A DNA stretch of 64,000 nt from Pararhizobium qamdonense. GTDB taxonomy: Bacteria; Pseudomonadota; Alphaproteobacteria; Rhizobiales; Rhizobiaceae. The position numbers and the translations under genes are program-made. Positions 47,701 through 57,068 of the stretch are shown here, one piece after another. Numbering within the stretch: the stretch's first letter is position 1; each line of letters opens with the position of its first letter. The stretch spans positions 3,970,001 through 4,034,000 of the forward strand of contig NZ_CP119566.1 of assembly GCF_029277445.1 (NCBI RefSeq), written 5' to 3'. The notes beneath the pieces are model-generated. The model was not told where the DNA came from. It saw only the letters and a list, made by a program, of their open reading frames with translations, and did no database searches.

Positions 47701-50232
47701 TCAGTTCTTGGCGAGTTCGGTGCCGGGCGCGCGGGTTGATTCGCGTTCCTTCCACCAGCGGCTAAGGAACAGCAGGATCGGGCCGCCGATATAGATCGAC
47801 GAGGTCGTTGCGACGATGACGCCGAACACCATCGGCCAGGCGAATGGCTTTACCGGATCGCCGCCCCAGATCGCCATCGGCAGCAGCGAGGCGAGAATGG
47901 CGACCGACGTGAAGATGCATCGCATCACCACTTGGTTGATCGACAGGTCGATCAGGTCGGAGAACGGCATCGACTTGTACTTGCGCAGGTTTTCACGCAT
48001 GCGGTCGTACACCACCACCTTGTCGTTGACGGAATAACCGATCAGCGTCAGCACGGCGGCAATGGCCGTCAGGTTGAAGTCGATCTGCGTCAGCGCAAAG
48101 AACCCGATCATCTTCGTGATGTCGAGAATCAGTGTCACGATCGCACCCACGGCAAAGTGCCACTCGAAGCGCCACCAGATGTAGAACAGGATCGCCACCA
48201 TCGCGAGACCGACGGCGAGGAAGCCCGAGCGCGCAAGTTCCGCACTGATGGTCGGTCCGACCACTTCGGTACGCTCGAAAGACGCACCCGGGATGGCCTG
48301 GCTGACCGCTTCCTTGATTGCGTTCAGCGCCACGGTCTGTTCCGCTTCGCCGCCCGGCTGACGCTGGACGCGGATCAGGACGGCCTTGCCCTGATCGAAA
48401 TCCTGGAGCGCCACTTCGCCGATGTTCAAGTCCTCAAGCTTGGGCCGAAGGGCGGCAAGATCGAGCTGCGCCTCGGACGTGGCTTCGACCTGAATACCAC
48501 CGACAAAGTCGATGCCGTAGTTGAGGCCTGGCGTGAAGAACAGCACGACGGAGCTGATCGACAGGAACGCCGACATGCCGATGGCAACAAAACGGCCGCG
48601 CATAAAGGAGAAGGCCGGGATGGCCGGAACCTTGCCGAAGATGGAATGGATTTCGATCTTCTTCAGCTTCTGGCGCACGACCATTTGATACATCATCAGG
48701 CGCACAACGGTGATCGACGTAAACATCGAGATGACGATACCGATCATCATCGTGATGGCGAAACCGCGAACCGGTCCGGTACCGAACATGAAGAGCAGGA
48801 TCGTGCCGACCAGGGTCGTCACGTTGCCATCGACGATCGTGGCGAAAGCCTTGTTGAAGCCGACATCCAGCGCCTTCATGGCACCGGCACCGGCCGCCGT
48901 TTCCTCGCGGATACGGGCATTGATCAGAATATTGGCATCCACCGCCATGCCGATACCGAGAATGATACCGGCGATACCGGGAAGCGTCAGCGTCGAGCCC
49001 AGCATGCCGAGCACGGCGATCGTCAGGATCGTGTGCAAGACGAGACCGATATTGGCGATGACGCCCCAGGATGTGTAGAGCACCAGCATCATCACGACGA
49101 CGAAGGCAAAGCCGGCAAGACCGGTGTAGATGCCCATGCGGATGGAGTCAGAGCCGAGGTTCGGGCCGACGGAACGTTCCTCGATGATGGTGAGCGGAGC
49201 CGGCAGGGCGCCGGAACGCAGCAGTGCGGAGAGAACCGTTGCTTCCTGAGCGGTGAAGTTACCGCTGATCTGGCCCTGGCCGCCGGGGATCGGTTCGTTG
49301 ATGCGCGGCGCCGTCAAAACCTTGCCGTCGAGCACGATGGCGAAAGGCAGGCCGACATTGTCGCGGGTGATTTCAGCGAACTGACGCGCACCCTGGCTGT
49401 CGAAGGTGAAGGAAACGATGGGTTCGTTGTTCTGCTGGTTGAAACCGGCCTTGGCATCGGCGAGACGCTCGCCGGAAATCGCCACACGGCTTTCGACGGC
49501 ATATTTCGCGCCGTCATTGGTCCCCGGCAGGATATCGACGCCGCGCGGCGGCGTGGTGGTGTTCGGATCGACCGATGTATCGACCATGTGGAAGCTCATC
49601 TGCGCGGTCGAACCGAGCAGCTGGCGCAGGCGTGTCGGGTCCTGCAGACCGGGCAGCTGGACGAGAATACGGTCGGAGCCGACGCGCTGGATCAACGGCT
49701 CGGCAACGCCGACCTGGTCGACGCGGCGGCGGATGATTTCAAGGCTCTGATCGACGGCCGCCGTCATGCGCTCGTTGAGACCAGCCTCCGTCTGCCGGAT
49801 GGTGATCGTGTCACCGGCCGTGCTGACGTCGATATCGGAGGTCGATGTACCGAAACCGAGCGTGCCAACCGGGGCTGCCAGTTCCTGGATTTTCGGCATC
49901 ACCTTGTCGCGATCAGCCTGTTCGGGAATCTTGACGGCAATGGAATCGCCGGCAATGCGGGCCGAGGACGTCGGAAGACGCTCGGTGCGCAGTGCGCCCC
50001 GGATATCGTCGAGCAGCGTGTTAAGACGCGCCTGGCGCAGGCCAGCCGCATCCACTTCCAGAACCAGGTGCGAACCACCCTTGAGGTCGAGGCCGAGCGT
50101 GACCGGCTTGACCGGCAGGAAGGAAGCATATTGCTGCTGGACGGAGGCCGGCAGCACGTTGGGCAGCGCCGCGATGATCCCGAAGAGGGTAATCGCGACA
50201 TAGGCCAGAACGGCCCATTTCGAAGTGCGCAT
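47701..50232 (-). CDS. secDF: protein translocase subunit SecDF (fused)
   Basis: This is an 843-residue fusion of SecD (about 1-520) and SecF (about 540-843), which use the proton gradient to help SecYEG export. The SecD start is MRTSKWAVLAYVAITLFGIIAALPN, with VTLGLDLKGGSHLVLEVD, the P1-region repeats, and GAGAMKALDVGFNKAFATIVDGNVTTL in the membrane part. The SecF half has the GLNYGIDFVGGIQVE block, VLTLIGYSVNDKVVVYDRMREN and VNDKVV. RND-type membrane helices are present in both. The fused form is usual in Rhizobiales. A terminator follows the stop. Confidence 0.97.
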   Translation of the reverse strand: MRTSKWAVLAYVAITLFGIIAALPNVLPASVQQQYASFLPVKPVTLGLDLKGGSHLVLEVDAAGLRQARLNTLLDDIRGALRTERLPTSSARIAGDSIAVKIPEQADRDKVMPKIQELAAPVGTLGFGTSTSDIDVSTAGDTITIRQTEAGLNERMTAAVDQSLEIIRRRVDQVGVAEPLIQRVGSDRILVQLPGLQDPTRLRQLLGSTAQMSFHMVDTSVDPNTTTPPRGVDILPGTNDGAKYAVESRVAISGERLADAKAGFNQQNNEPIVSFTFDSQGARQFAEITRDNVGLPFAIVLDGKVLTAPRINEPIPGGQGQISGNFTAQEATVLSALLRSGALPAPLTIIEERSVGPNLGSDSIRMGIYTGLAGFAFVVVMMLVLYTSWGVIANIGLVLHTILTIAVLGMLGSTLTLPGIAGIILGIGMAVDANILINARIREETAAGAGAMKALDVGFNKAFATIVDGNVTTLVGTILLFMFGTGPVRGFAITMMIGIVISMFTSITVVRLMMYQMVVRQKLKKIEIHSIFGKVPAIPAFSFMRGRFVAIGMSAFLSISSVVLFFTPGLNYGIDFVGGIQVEATSEAQLDLAALRPKLEDLNIGEVALQDFDQGKAVLIRVQRQPGGEAEQTVALNAIKEAVSQAIPGASFERTEVVGPTISAELARSGFLAVGLAMVAILFYIWWRFEWHFAVGAIVTLILDITKMIGFFALTQIDFNLTAIAAVLTLIGYSVNDKVVVYDRMRENLRKYKSMPFSDLIDLSINQVVMRCIFTSVAILASLLPMAIWGGDPVKPFAWPMVFGVIVATTSSIYIGGPILLFLSRWWKERESTRAPGTELAKN

Positions 50233-50342
50233 GTTGAGGTTCCATGATAGCCCGCGTTCCTCAGACTATGTCAGAGGACAGCGGATGTGTGCGTAAAGGA
50301 AAATATGCGCTGACGCGCAAGAACTGTCCGCAAGGACAGCGA

Positions 50343-50771
50343 TCAGGCGTTCAACGCCGGAGGGCCGCGCGCACGGGCGATATCGCCGGGAGCGCCTGTG
50401 ATGACCGCATCGGAAAAAACTGCAATCGGCATGCTGCCGTACGATACGGCGGCAACGAAGACGGGAGCGGGAAGAAGAAACGGCCCCGGCCCGCCCGGCG
50501 AAGCCTTGCCATCGGCTCGGTCTGCAGTAAAGCGCAGATCCGCTACAGGAAAGGCACGCACGGCATGGCGCGAAAGGGCCGTGTCGGATGTGCCGCTTTC
50601 GGGAATGGAGAAATTTCCAGCGCTTTGCTGCGTGGAGAACCGCGACGAAAACCCTTGGGCGGACGCGACGAACTGCATGGCAATGGCCGCCGCCAGAATC
50701 CACAGCACGGCAAAAAACTTGCCTGCCTGGTTCCGGTCGATGCTGTTGCCATTCATGCCCATAGAGGACAT
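50343..50771 (-). CDS. hypothetical membrane-anchored protein upstream of secDF
   Basis: The 142-residue product has one membrane or signal-anchor helix (AGKFFAVLWILAAAIAMQFVASAQGF, about residues 15-40) and a Pro/Gly/Ala-rich tail without recognisable domain. The start at 50771 is preceded by GGAAGGA but very close; the fourth or sixth codon ATG may be used instead. It is co-directional with secDF, whose start lies 110 bases downstream; a small hairpin CTGTCC/GGACAG (50324-50339) stands between. The reality of the gene is suggested by the membrane segment rather than by homology. Confidence 0.5.
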   Translation of the reverse strand: MSSMGMNGNSIDRNQAGKFFAVLWILAAAIAMQFVASAQGFSSRFSTQQSAGNFSIPESGTSDTALSRHAVRAFPVADLRFTADRADGKASPGGPGPFLLPAPVFVAAVSYGSMPIAVFSDAVITGAPGDIARARGPPALNA

Positions 50772-50920
50772 CGTCCTTCCCGTTGGCGTGCCGTTTTCAC
50801 GGCAAATCACCGAATTGCACGCCGATTCAGCGTGCAAGCGGGCCTAAAAACCATCGCCCGCCGCCAAAGTCAAATCTTACCATCAGGCAGGCCTGTTGAA
50901 CATCCTCAACCCCGCCGCTT

Positions 50921-52531
50921 TCACGCCGTGACGCCTGCCGTGCGCGTCTGGTGGATTTCGATCAGCGAGGGACCGCCGCGCTTGCGGGCTTCCACCAGTG
51001 CCGCCGTCAGATCGCCGGCCTTGGAAAGCCGAACCGCCGGGACGCCGTAGGCGCTAGCCGCAAGCAGGAAATCGGGGGCCGATGGCTTGACGCCTTCCGG
51101 GGTGATGCCGGATTCGACCATGAAGCTCTCGATCTCCTGATAGCCGTCATTGTTCCAGACGACGAAGATGACATTGGCGTTGATATCGGCTGCCGACCCC
51201 AGCTCGGCCAGCGAAAACTGGATGCCGCCATCGCCGACGAGGCAGATGACCGGCTTTTGCGGATCGGCCACGGCCGCGCCGACAGCGGCCGGCGGCGCAT
51301 AGCCGAGCGCGCCAAAACCTGTCGCCGAATTAAACCAGCTCTTTGCCCTCGGCGCATCGCAATAGAGATTGCCGGCATAGACGGCTTGAGTGGAATCGCC
51401 GACGATGACACAGTCTGGCAGAGCCTGATAGATCGCATCGATGACGCCGATTTCGGCCCGCATCTTCGCCGTCAGCTCTGCCAATGCCGCCTTGCGGGTT
51501 GCCGCTGCGCGCTCGGCACTCCGCGCTGCCGGTTTTGCTGTCAGAAATACCAGAATACCGGAGATCGCAGCTTTGGCGCCCGACAGGATCGACAGGGCCG
51601 CATGCGGGCCGCGTGCCAGCTGGGCAGCGTCGATATCGGTGCGGATGAGGTTGCCGAGGATGGGGAAGCCGCCATCGGCATACATGTCATAATCGGTCTG
51701 GCCCATCTCGGTGCCGAGCGCGATCACCAGGTCGGCATCGGAAATCAGCGCGCGCACGGCCTTGAGGCTCGGGCTTGCCGGGACCCGGAGCGGATGGCCG
51801 GCGAGCATGCCGCGCGCATTGACGGTCATGACGACGGGGGCGCCGATCCGTTCGGCCAATTCCTGGATCTCCGCTTCCGCCGTGATCGCGCCGCCACCGC
51901 ACAGGATGACCGGCCGCTGCGCATCGCCGCAGAAAATGGCGGCCTTTTGCAAGGTTTCCGCATCCGCCCTCGGCCGGGTTGCCGTCGCCTGCCGGAGCGG
52001 GGGTGCGGCGATGCGGGCCGTCATCACATCCGTCGGGATTTCGATATGGACGGGGCCGGGCCTGCCGGAGGTGAGAATGGCGAAGGCGCGCTCAACCACC
52101 GGGCCGAGGTCGGCCGGATTGAGCAGGGTCTGCGAATAAAGCGCCAGCGTCTTGATCATGCCGTGCTGGTCCGGCAGCTCGTGCAGCAGGCCGCGGCCAT
52201 GGCCGAGCGAATCACGCCGGTTGACGCCCGAGATCACCAGCATCGGGATCGAATCCTGGCGCGCCTGCGCCATGGCCGTAATCGTATTGGTAAGCCCCGG
52301 CCCGGTGATGACAAGGGCCACGCCGGGCTTGCCGCTGACGCGGGCGTAACCATCGGCCATGAAGCCGGCGCCCTGTTCGTGGCGTGGCGTTACATGCCGG
52401 ATTTTCGAGGCTGCAAGGCCGCGATAGAGCTCGACCGTGTGGACGCCGGGAATGCCGAACACCACCTCGACGCCATTGGCTTCCAGGAGATCGACCAGCA
52501 CCTCGCCGACGGTTTTCAAGGTTTCGCTCAT
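50921..52531 (-). CDS. TPP-dependent 2-ketoarginine (5-guanidino-2-oxopentanoate) decarboxylase-like protein
   Basis: The 536-residue protein has the acetolactate synthase/benzoylformate decarboxylase layout. The N-terminal PYR domain contains GIPGVHTVELYRGL, the catalytic glutamate in PRHEQGAGFMADGYAR and VITGPGLTN. The central domain has PVILCGGGA. The C-terminal PP domain has the TPP motif GDGGIQFSLAELGSAADINANVIFVVWNNDGY. The family is wide. The specific guess (AruI type) comes from its four-base overlap with an aminotransferase and from the linked guanidino-group hydrolase and basic-type amino acid importer. An acetolactate synthase-like activity is less likely given the context. Confidence 0.72.
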   Translation of the reverse strand: MSETLKTVGEVLVDLLEANGVEVVFGIPGVHTVELYRGLAASKIRHVTPRHEQGAGFMADGYARVSGKPGVALVITGPGLTNTITAMAQARQDSIPMLVISGVNRRDSLGHGRGLLHELPDQHGMIKTLALYSQTLLNPADLGPVVERAFAILTSGRPGPVHIEIPTDVMTARIAAPPLRQATATRPRADAETLQKAAIFCGDAQRPVILCGGGAITAEAEIQELAERIGAPVVMTVNARGMLAGHPLRVPASPSLKAVRALISDADLVIALGTEMGQTDYDMYADGGFPILGNLIRTDIDAAQLARGPHAALSILSGAKAAISGILVFLTAKPAARSAERAAATRKAALAELTAKMRAEIGVIDAIYQALPDCVIVGDSTQAVYAGNLYCDAPRAKSWFNSATGFGALGYAPPAAVGAAVADPQKPVICLVGDGGIQFSLAELGSAADINANVIFVVWNNDGYQEIESFMVESGITPEGVKPSAPDFLLAASAYGVPAVRLSKAGDLTAALVEARKRGGPSLIEIHQTRTAGVTA

Positions 52532-53718
52532 GCGCGGCGCTCCTTCGGCGTCTGTAGCCGGATCGCCAGCTTGGTGATCCGCTGGCAGGCTTCCTGGATG
52601 ACCTCGTCCGGCACCGTCAGACTGACGCGCACGAAGGACGCTGCCTCGTTGCCGAACGATGCGCCGGGCATCACGGCGACATGCTCCTGCTCCAGCAGCA
52701 TCCAGGCGAATGCCTCGCCCGTCAGACCGGTGCCCGCAACATTGATCAGCGTGAACATGCCGGCTTCGGGCGGCAGCGGCACGATCCCCGGCACATTCGA
52801 AAGCCCTTCGACGATCAGGTCGGCGCGGGTCTTGTACGATGCGCGCATGGCGGCTGACGTGCCGATCTCATGGGTCAGCGCATAGGCCGTCATATCGGCG
52901 ATGAAAGGCTGGACGCCAAACAGCATGGTCTCCGACACCGGCAGCAGGCGGCTTGCAAATTCAACAGGGCCGACAGCCCAGCCGCTGCGGAAACCGGGGG
53001 CAGCATGCGACTTGGAGATCGACGAGACCACGATCGTGCGCTCGGCAAGCTCCGGATCGTCGAAGGGCGAGGCGAACGGACCGTTGAAAATCAGCTCCTC
53101 GTAGACTTCGTCGCAGACGATCCAGAGATCGTGCTTGCGGCAGATGCCGCCGATCGCCCTGATCTCGTCTGCCGTCAGCACGGCACCGGTCGGATTGTGC
53201 GGCGTGTTGAGCAAAAGCACGCGGCATTGCGGCGTGATCGCCTTTTCGAGATCGTCGGCCTGCATGTGAAACCCATGCTCGGGCTTCAACGGCACGGTAA
53301 CACGATGGGCGCCGGCCGCCTGGATCACGCCGTCATAGGTGGCATAGAGCGGATCGCCGACCAGGACGCCGTCGCCAGCCTCGACCAGCCCGAGCATGAC
53401 GGCGAAAAGCGCGGTCTGGGTGCCTGGAAAGCACAGCACGTTCTGCGGCGTGACGTCGGCGCGGCGCTTGGCGTAGCGGGCCGTCAGCGCATTGACCACC
53501 GAGGGTTCGCCGCGGCCGTTGGAATAGCGGTAGCGCCCGGCATTCATCGCGCGCTGCGCCTCGGCGAGCAGCGCGGCATCCGGCGGCATGTCGGGTTCGC
53601 CGATCGTCAGCTGGATGACCTCCGTGCCGCTTGCCTGCATCTGGCGGGCGCGGATGTGCAGAGCCCATTTTTCCGATCCGAGATCGGCCAGACGGTCGGT
53701 GATCGATGAATAGCGCAT
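52528..53718 (-). CDS. class I/II PLP aminotransferase (AruH-like candidate)
   Basis: The 396-residue fold type I aminotransferase has VIQLTIGEPDMPPDAALL, YSNGRGEPSVVNALTARYAKR, LNTPHNPTGAVLTADEI, LWIVCDEVYEELIF and the PLP lysine in VVSSISKSHAAPGFRSGWAVGP. The C-terminal arginine region is VRVSL. In the arginine transaminase pathway such an enzyme would make 2-ketoarginine for the decarboxylase encoded next, with which it overlaps by four bases. ATG 53718 has AGGAG eight bases upstream; the longer frame to 53904 runs into the regulator gene. Substrate is inferred from context. Confidence 0.82.
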   Translation of the reverse strand: MRYSSITDRLADLGSEKWALHIRARQMQASGTEVIQLTIGEPDMPPDAALLAEAQRAMNAGRYRYSNGRGEPSVVNALTARYAKRRADVTPQNVLCFPGTQTALFAVMLGLVEAGDGVLVGDPLYATYDGVIQAAGAHRVTVPLKPEHGFHMQADDLEKAITPQCRVLLLNTPHNPTGAVLTADEIRAIGGICRKHDLWIVCDEVYEELIFNGPFASPFDDPELAERTIVVSSISKSHAAPGFRSGWAVGPVEFASRLLPVSETMLFGVQPFIADMTAYALTHEIGTSAAMRASYKTRADLIVEGLSNVPGIVPLPPEAGMFTLINVAGTGLTGEAFAWMLLEQEHVAVMPGASFGNEAASFVRVSLTVPDEVIQEACQRITKLAIRLQTPKERRA

Positions 53719-53738
53719 AGGGGTTCTCCTACCCTCAG

Positions 53739-54368
53739 TCAAAAATCGTGTTCGTTCCCGCCGAACGGCAATCCCAGCAGGGCCTCGCTCGACGACACGG
53801 CGATGGCCACAAGCTCGGCCTCCTCGAAAAGCTCGCCCGCAAGGCAAGCCTCCAGCCACAGCCCGTCTATCATGCCATTGATGGCAATGGCGTGGCGGCG
53901 GCACTCGGCTTCGCCGGAAGGCCGGTCGTGCGCCTTCAGAAAATCGCCGATCAAGCCCTGCAAATCGTTGCGGAAACCGAGATAGCCTTCGCGGTGGATG
54001 GCGGCGAGCTCCGGATCGAGCCGCACCTGGCTGATAAACGATGCCCAGAGCGACAGGCTGCGGTCATTGGCGACCGGGGCAGTCAGGTTCAGCGTGATGA
54101 AGCGCTTCAGCCGCGTGCCCGGATCGCCGGTGACATCCGTTGCCTTGGCGGCGAAGGTGGCCAGAACTGAACGGTAGGCCTCCTCCACCATCTGGTCCTT
54201 GGAGGCGAAATAATGCCGCACGAGGCCGGCGGTGACGCCGGCCCGGATGGCGATCTGGCGGACGGTCGCACCGCGCAGGCCAAGCTCGGCAATCGTATCG
54301 AGGGTTGCCTCGATCAACTCCTGCCGCCGCTCCCCCTCCGGCGCGCGATGGAACGTCCGGCGGTTCAT
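53739..54368 (-). CDS. TetR/BetI-type transcriptional regulator
   Basis: This is a 209-residue regulator with an N-terminal TetR helix-turn-helix (RRQELIEATLDTIAELGLRGATVRQIAIRAGVTAGLVRHYFASKDQMVEEAYR, residues 14-66) and a BetI-like ligand domain (LWASFISQVRLDPELAAIHREGY, then NGMIDGLWLEACLAGE). ATG 54368 overlaps the stop of the hydrolase gene (ATGA), and the aminotransferase follows after 20 bases. It probably controls this cluster; a perfect inverted repeat in the divergent promoter region is a candidate target. Confidence 0.87.
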   Translation of the reverse strand: MNRRTFHRAPEGERRQELIEATLDTIAELGLRGATVRQIAIRAGVTAGLVRHYFASKDQMVEEAYRSVLATFAAKATDVTGDPGTRLKRFITLNLTAPVANDRSLSLWASFISQVRLDPELAAIHREGYLGFRNDLQGLIGDFLKAHDRPSGEAECRRHAIAINGMIDGLWLEACLAGELFEEAELVAIAVSSSEALLGLPFGGNEHDF

Positions 54369-55243
54369 GCAGCCCGCCGCAGGACCGGCCGGGTCAGGCA
54401 GGTCGGGCCGCCCTCGCAGGCAATGCACAGCGCGTCGGCCTCGAAGGTCTCGACCTTGCAGCCCGCCGCTTCCATCGCAGCCTTGGTCTTGGGAAAGCCG
54501 GCAACCATGATCACTTCGTTCGGGCGGACCGGCAGGACGTTGAGGCTCAGACCATTGCTGGCATGGAACTCGTCGGCCGGGGCCTCGATCAGGGTGATGC
54601 CCCATTCCTTCAGGAGCTGATAGAATGCCGCCGGCAGGAGCGGCGCAAACACCAGCGCCAGATCGCGCGACAGCGGGCTCATGACCGACATCAGGTGCAG
54701 GCAGGCCTCCTCCCCGTGCCAGAGCGGCAGATCATAGCCAAGCACGGTGATCCCATGCGGATCGAGCATCTCGGTCAACTGGGCGATGCCGTCTTCATTG
54801 GTGCGCACGCCACGGCCGACGACCAGCGTCTCGGCGTCGAGCCAGATGCAATCGCCACCTTCGACGGTGCCCGGCGCAAGGATGCGGCCCAAGATCGGAA
54901 TGCCGGCCGCCTTGTAGGCTGCCTCGTGCAGCGCCGTTTCCTTTTCGCGCAGCGGCTTGCCCATGCGCAGGAGGATGGCGCCGTGGTTTGACATCAAAGA
55001 GGGATCATGGGTGAACATGGCGTCGGCAAGCCCGTCGCCCTTGTCTTCCAGCCACAGGATTTCGGCACCCGACTTTTCCACCAGGCGGGCGAATTCGTTG
55101 TATTGGTGCACCGCCTTTTCACCGTCAAAGGTCGGACCGTAGTGCCATTTCGCAGGATCGGCAGACGCAAGGCTTGCGCCCGGACGCCGCATCAACACGC
55201 GTGCCAGATTGGCCGACATCTCCTGCGAACCATAAGCCGTCAT
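54365..55243 (-). CDS. dimethylargininase/arginine deiminase-like hydrolase
   Basis: The 292-residue protein of the guanidino-group modifying (amidinotransferase/DDAH) superfamily has DAMFTHDPSLM, EGGDCIWLDAETLVVGRGVRTNEDG, the catalytic histidine in CLHLMSVMSPL, HASNGLSLNVLPVRPNEVIMV and the nucleophilic cysteine in CEGGPTCLTRPVLR. Members split citrulline from arginine derivatives or methylarginines. The ATG at 55243 has AGGAG six bases upstream; 55246 is also possible. It is the first gene of the minus-strand operon with regulator, aminotransferase and decarboxylase. Specific substrate not determined. Confidence 0.82.
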   Translation of the reverse strand: MTAYGSQEMSANLARVLMRRPGASLASADPAKWHYGPTFDGEKAVHQYNEFARLVEKSGAEILWLEDKGDGLADAMFTHDPSLMSNHGAILLRMGKPLREKETALHEAAYKAAGIPILGRILAPGTVEGGDCIWLDAETLVVGRGVRTNEDGIAQLTEMLDPHGITVLGYDLPLWHGEEACLHLMSVMSPLSRDLALVFAPLLPAAFYQLLKEWGITLIEAPADEFHASNGLSLNVLPVRPNEVIMVAGFPKTKAAMEAAGCKVETFEADALCIACEGGPTCLTRPVLRRAA

Positions 55244-55300
55244 CATCTACTCCTGTTGGAAAATTGTTCATTAGCGGGGGCTGCCAGAAAAAGCAGCGTC

Positions 55301-55327
55301 GAAATTATTATACGGTTGAATAATTTC
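55301..55327. promoter_or_regulatory. perfect 9-base inverted repeat in divergent promoter region
   Basis: GAAATTATT (55301-55309) and AATAATTTC (55319-55327) are perfect inverted arms separated by nine bases. The site lies between the divergent hydrolase and importer genes, 58 and 127 bases from their starts. It fits a shared operator for the TetR-type regulator of the cluster. Confidence 0.5.
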
Positions 55328-55453
55328 TGCACAAGTGCCACGATGCGTTTCATGGAACAGCGTGACAGGCAAAAATGCCGCACGACAGACAAACAGGGGA
55401 ACTGTTTTCATGCGTTCAGACGTGGCGACCTGTCTCGACAGGACTGACTTTTC

Positions 55454-56227
55454 ATGACGGAACCAGCCCAGGCGATTGCGGTTACAAACCTCCACAAACG
55501 TTTCGGGCCGCTTGAAGTGCTCAAGGGCGTTTCATTGACTGCGAATGAAGGCGACGTGATCGCCATCATCGGCGGCAGCGGTTCGGGCAAATCGACCTTC
55601 CTGCGCTGTATCAACATGCTGGAACTGCCGACATCCGGCTCGGTCACGGTGCATGGCGAAACGATCGCCATGAAGAAAGACGGTCACGGCGGGCTGATGC
55701 CTTCCGACCGCAAACAGGTGCAGCGCCTGCGCACCCAGCTCGGCATGGTGTTCCAGAGCTTCAATCTGTGGCAACACATGACCATCCTCCAGAACGTCAT
55801 CGAAGTTCCGGTCCATGTGCTCGGCAAATCCAAGGATGAGGCAACGGCCACCGGCGAAGCGCTCCTGCGCAGGGTTGGCCTGTTCGAGAAGCGCGATGCT
55901 TATCCCGCCTTTCTCTCCGGCGGCCAGCAGCAGCGTGCGGCCATTGCCCGCGCGCTTGCGATCCAGCCGCTGGTCATGCTGTTTGACGAGCCGACCTCGG
56001 CGCTCGATCCGCAGCTGGTCGGCGAAGTGCTGACGGTCATCGGTGACCTCGCCAAGGAAAAGCGGACGATGATCCTGGTCACCCACGAGATGAAATTTGC
56101 GCGCAACGTCGCCAATCACATCGTCTTCCTCGCCGACGGCGTCATCGACGAACAGGGAACGCCGGACGAGATCTTCGGCAATCCGAAATCCGAACGCCTG
56201 AAAAAATTCATCAGCTCCATCCACTAA
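55454..56227 (+). CDS. polar amino acid ABC importer ATPase (HisP/OccP type)
   Basis: The 257-residue ATPase has all motifs intact: Walker A GGSGSGKST, Q-loop VFQSFNLW, signature LSGGQQQRAAIARAL, Walker B VMLFDEPTSALD and H-loop VTHEM. The overall length and the LPTSGSVTVHGETIAMKKDGHG insert match the histidine/lysine/arginine/octopine importers. It begins the plus-strand operon with binding protein, two permeases and an M20 hydrolase, divergent from the arginine-type catabolic genes. Confidence 0.95.
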   Translation: MTEPAQAIAVTNLHKRFGPLEVLKGVSLTANEGDVIAIIGGSGSGKSTFLRCINMLELPTSGSVTVHGETIAMKKDGHGGLMPSDRKQVQRLRTQLGMVFQSFNLWQHMTILQNVIEVPVHVLGKSKDEATATGEALLRRVGLFEKRDAYPAFLSGGQQQRAAIARALAIQPLVMLFDEPTSALDPQLVGEVLTVIGDLAKEKRTMILVTHEMKFARNVANHIVFLADGVIDEQGTPDEIFGNPKSERLKKFISSIH

Positions 56228-56261
56228 GACCAAAAACCACGAAAACAAAAAAGGGAACAGC

Positions 56262-57044
56262 ATGAAAAAGACGCTCAAAACCATCGCCCTGTCGCTTGCG
56301 CTCGGCATCGTTGCCGCCGGTGCCGTCGCTGCCGAACCGCTGAAGGTCGGCTTTGCGGCCGAGCCCTATCCGCCGTTCACCTCGCCGGACGCATCCGGCA
56401 ACTGGGAAGGCTGGGAAGTGGAGTTTGAAAAGGCGATCTGCGCCGAAGCCAAGCTCGAGTGCGTGATCACGCCCGTGGCCTGGGATGGCATCATTCCGGC
56501 ACTGACCTCCAAGAAGATCGACATGATCATCGGCTCGATGTCGATCACCGAGGAACGCCTGAAGACCATCGATTTCACCGATAAGTATTACAACACCCCG
56601 ACGGGCGTCATCGGCCCGAAGAGCGAAACGTTTGAAGCCACGCCGGAAGGCCTGAAGGGCAAGACGATCGGTGTCCAGGTTTCGACCATCCACCAGGTCT
56701 ATGCCTCGAAATATTTCGGTGAAAACGGCGCGACCGTGAAGGAATACCAGACGCAGGACGAAGCCAATAACGACCTCGCCGCCGGCCGTCTCGACGCCGT
56801 TCAGGCCGATTCCATCGCACTTGGCGCCTTCCTGAAGAGCGACCAGGGCAAGGAATGCTGCGACCTGAAGGGCATGGTCAAGGATGACCCGGCCATCCTC
56901 GGCGCCGGTGTCGGCATCGGCATCCGCAAGGGCGAAGACGAACTGAAAACCAAGCTGAACGCCGCCATCAAGGCGATCCGCGCCAACGGCACCTACGACA
57001 CGTTCTCGAAGAAGTATTTCGACTTCGACGTTTACGGGCAGTGA
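56262..57044 (+). CDS. polar amino acid ABC importer binding protein
   Basis: The 260-residue periplasmic protein has a Sec signal (about 1-24, LGIVAAGAVAA) and the SBP_bac_3 fold: KVGFAAEPYPPFTSPDASGNWEGWEVEFEKAICAEAKLECVITPVAWDGIIPAL, DMIIGSMSITEERLKTIDFTDKYYN (ligand carboxylate site), and DEANNDLAAGRLDAVQADS. These are close to lysine/arginine/octopine-type binding proteins. It follows the ATPase gene by 34 bases. A 149-base palindromic element separates it from the permease genes. Confidence 0.93.
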   Translation: MKKTLKTIALSLALGIVAAGAVAAEPLKVGFAAEPYPPFTSPDASGNWEGWEVEFEKAICAEAKLECVITPVAWDGIIPALTSKKIDMIIGSMSITEERLKTIDFTDKYYNTPTGVIGPKSETFEATPEGLKGKTIGVQVSTIHQVYASKYFGENGATVKEYQTQDEANNDLAAGRLDAVQADSIALGAFLKSDQGKECCDLKGMVKDDPAILGAGVGIGIRKGEDELKTKLNAAIKAIRANGTYDTFSKKYFDFDVYGQ

Positions 57045-57068
57045 TGCGCTGAGCGCCCGCGGAGGGCC

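Noticed and set aside
47932..50247. 771-codon plus-strand frame opposite secDF
   Set aside because: Charged, low-complexity antisense shadow; SecDF on the other strand is certain.
50951..52885. 644-codon plus-strand frame opposite the decarboxylase gene
   Set aside because: Antisense shadow with no domain; the minus-strand TPP enzyme is clear.
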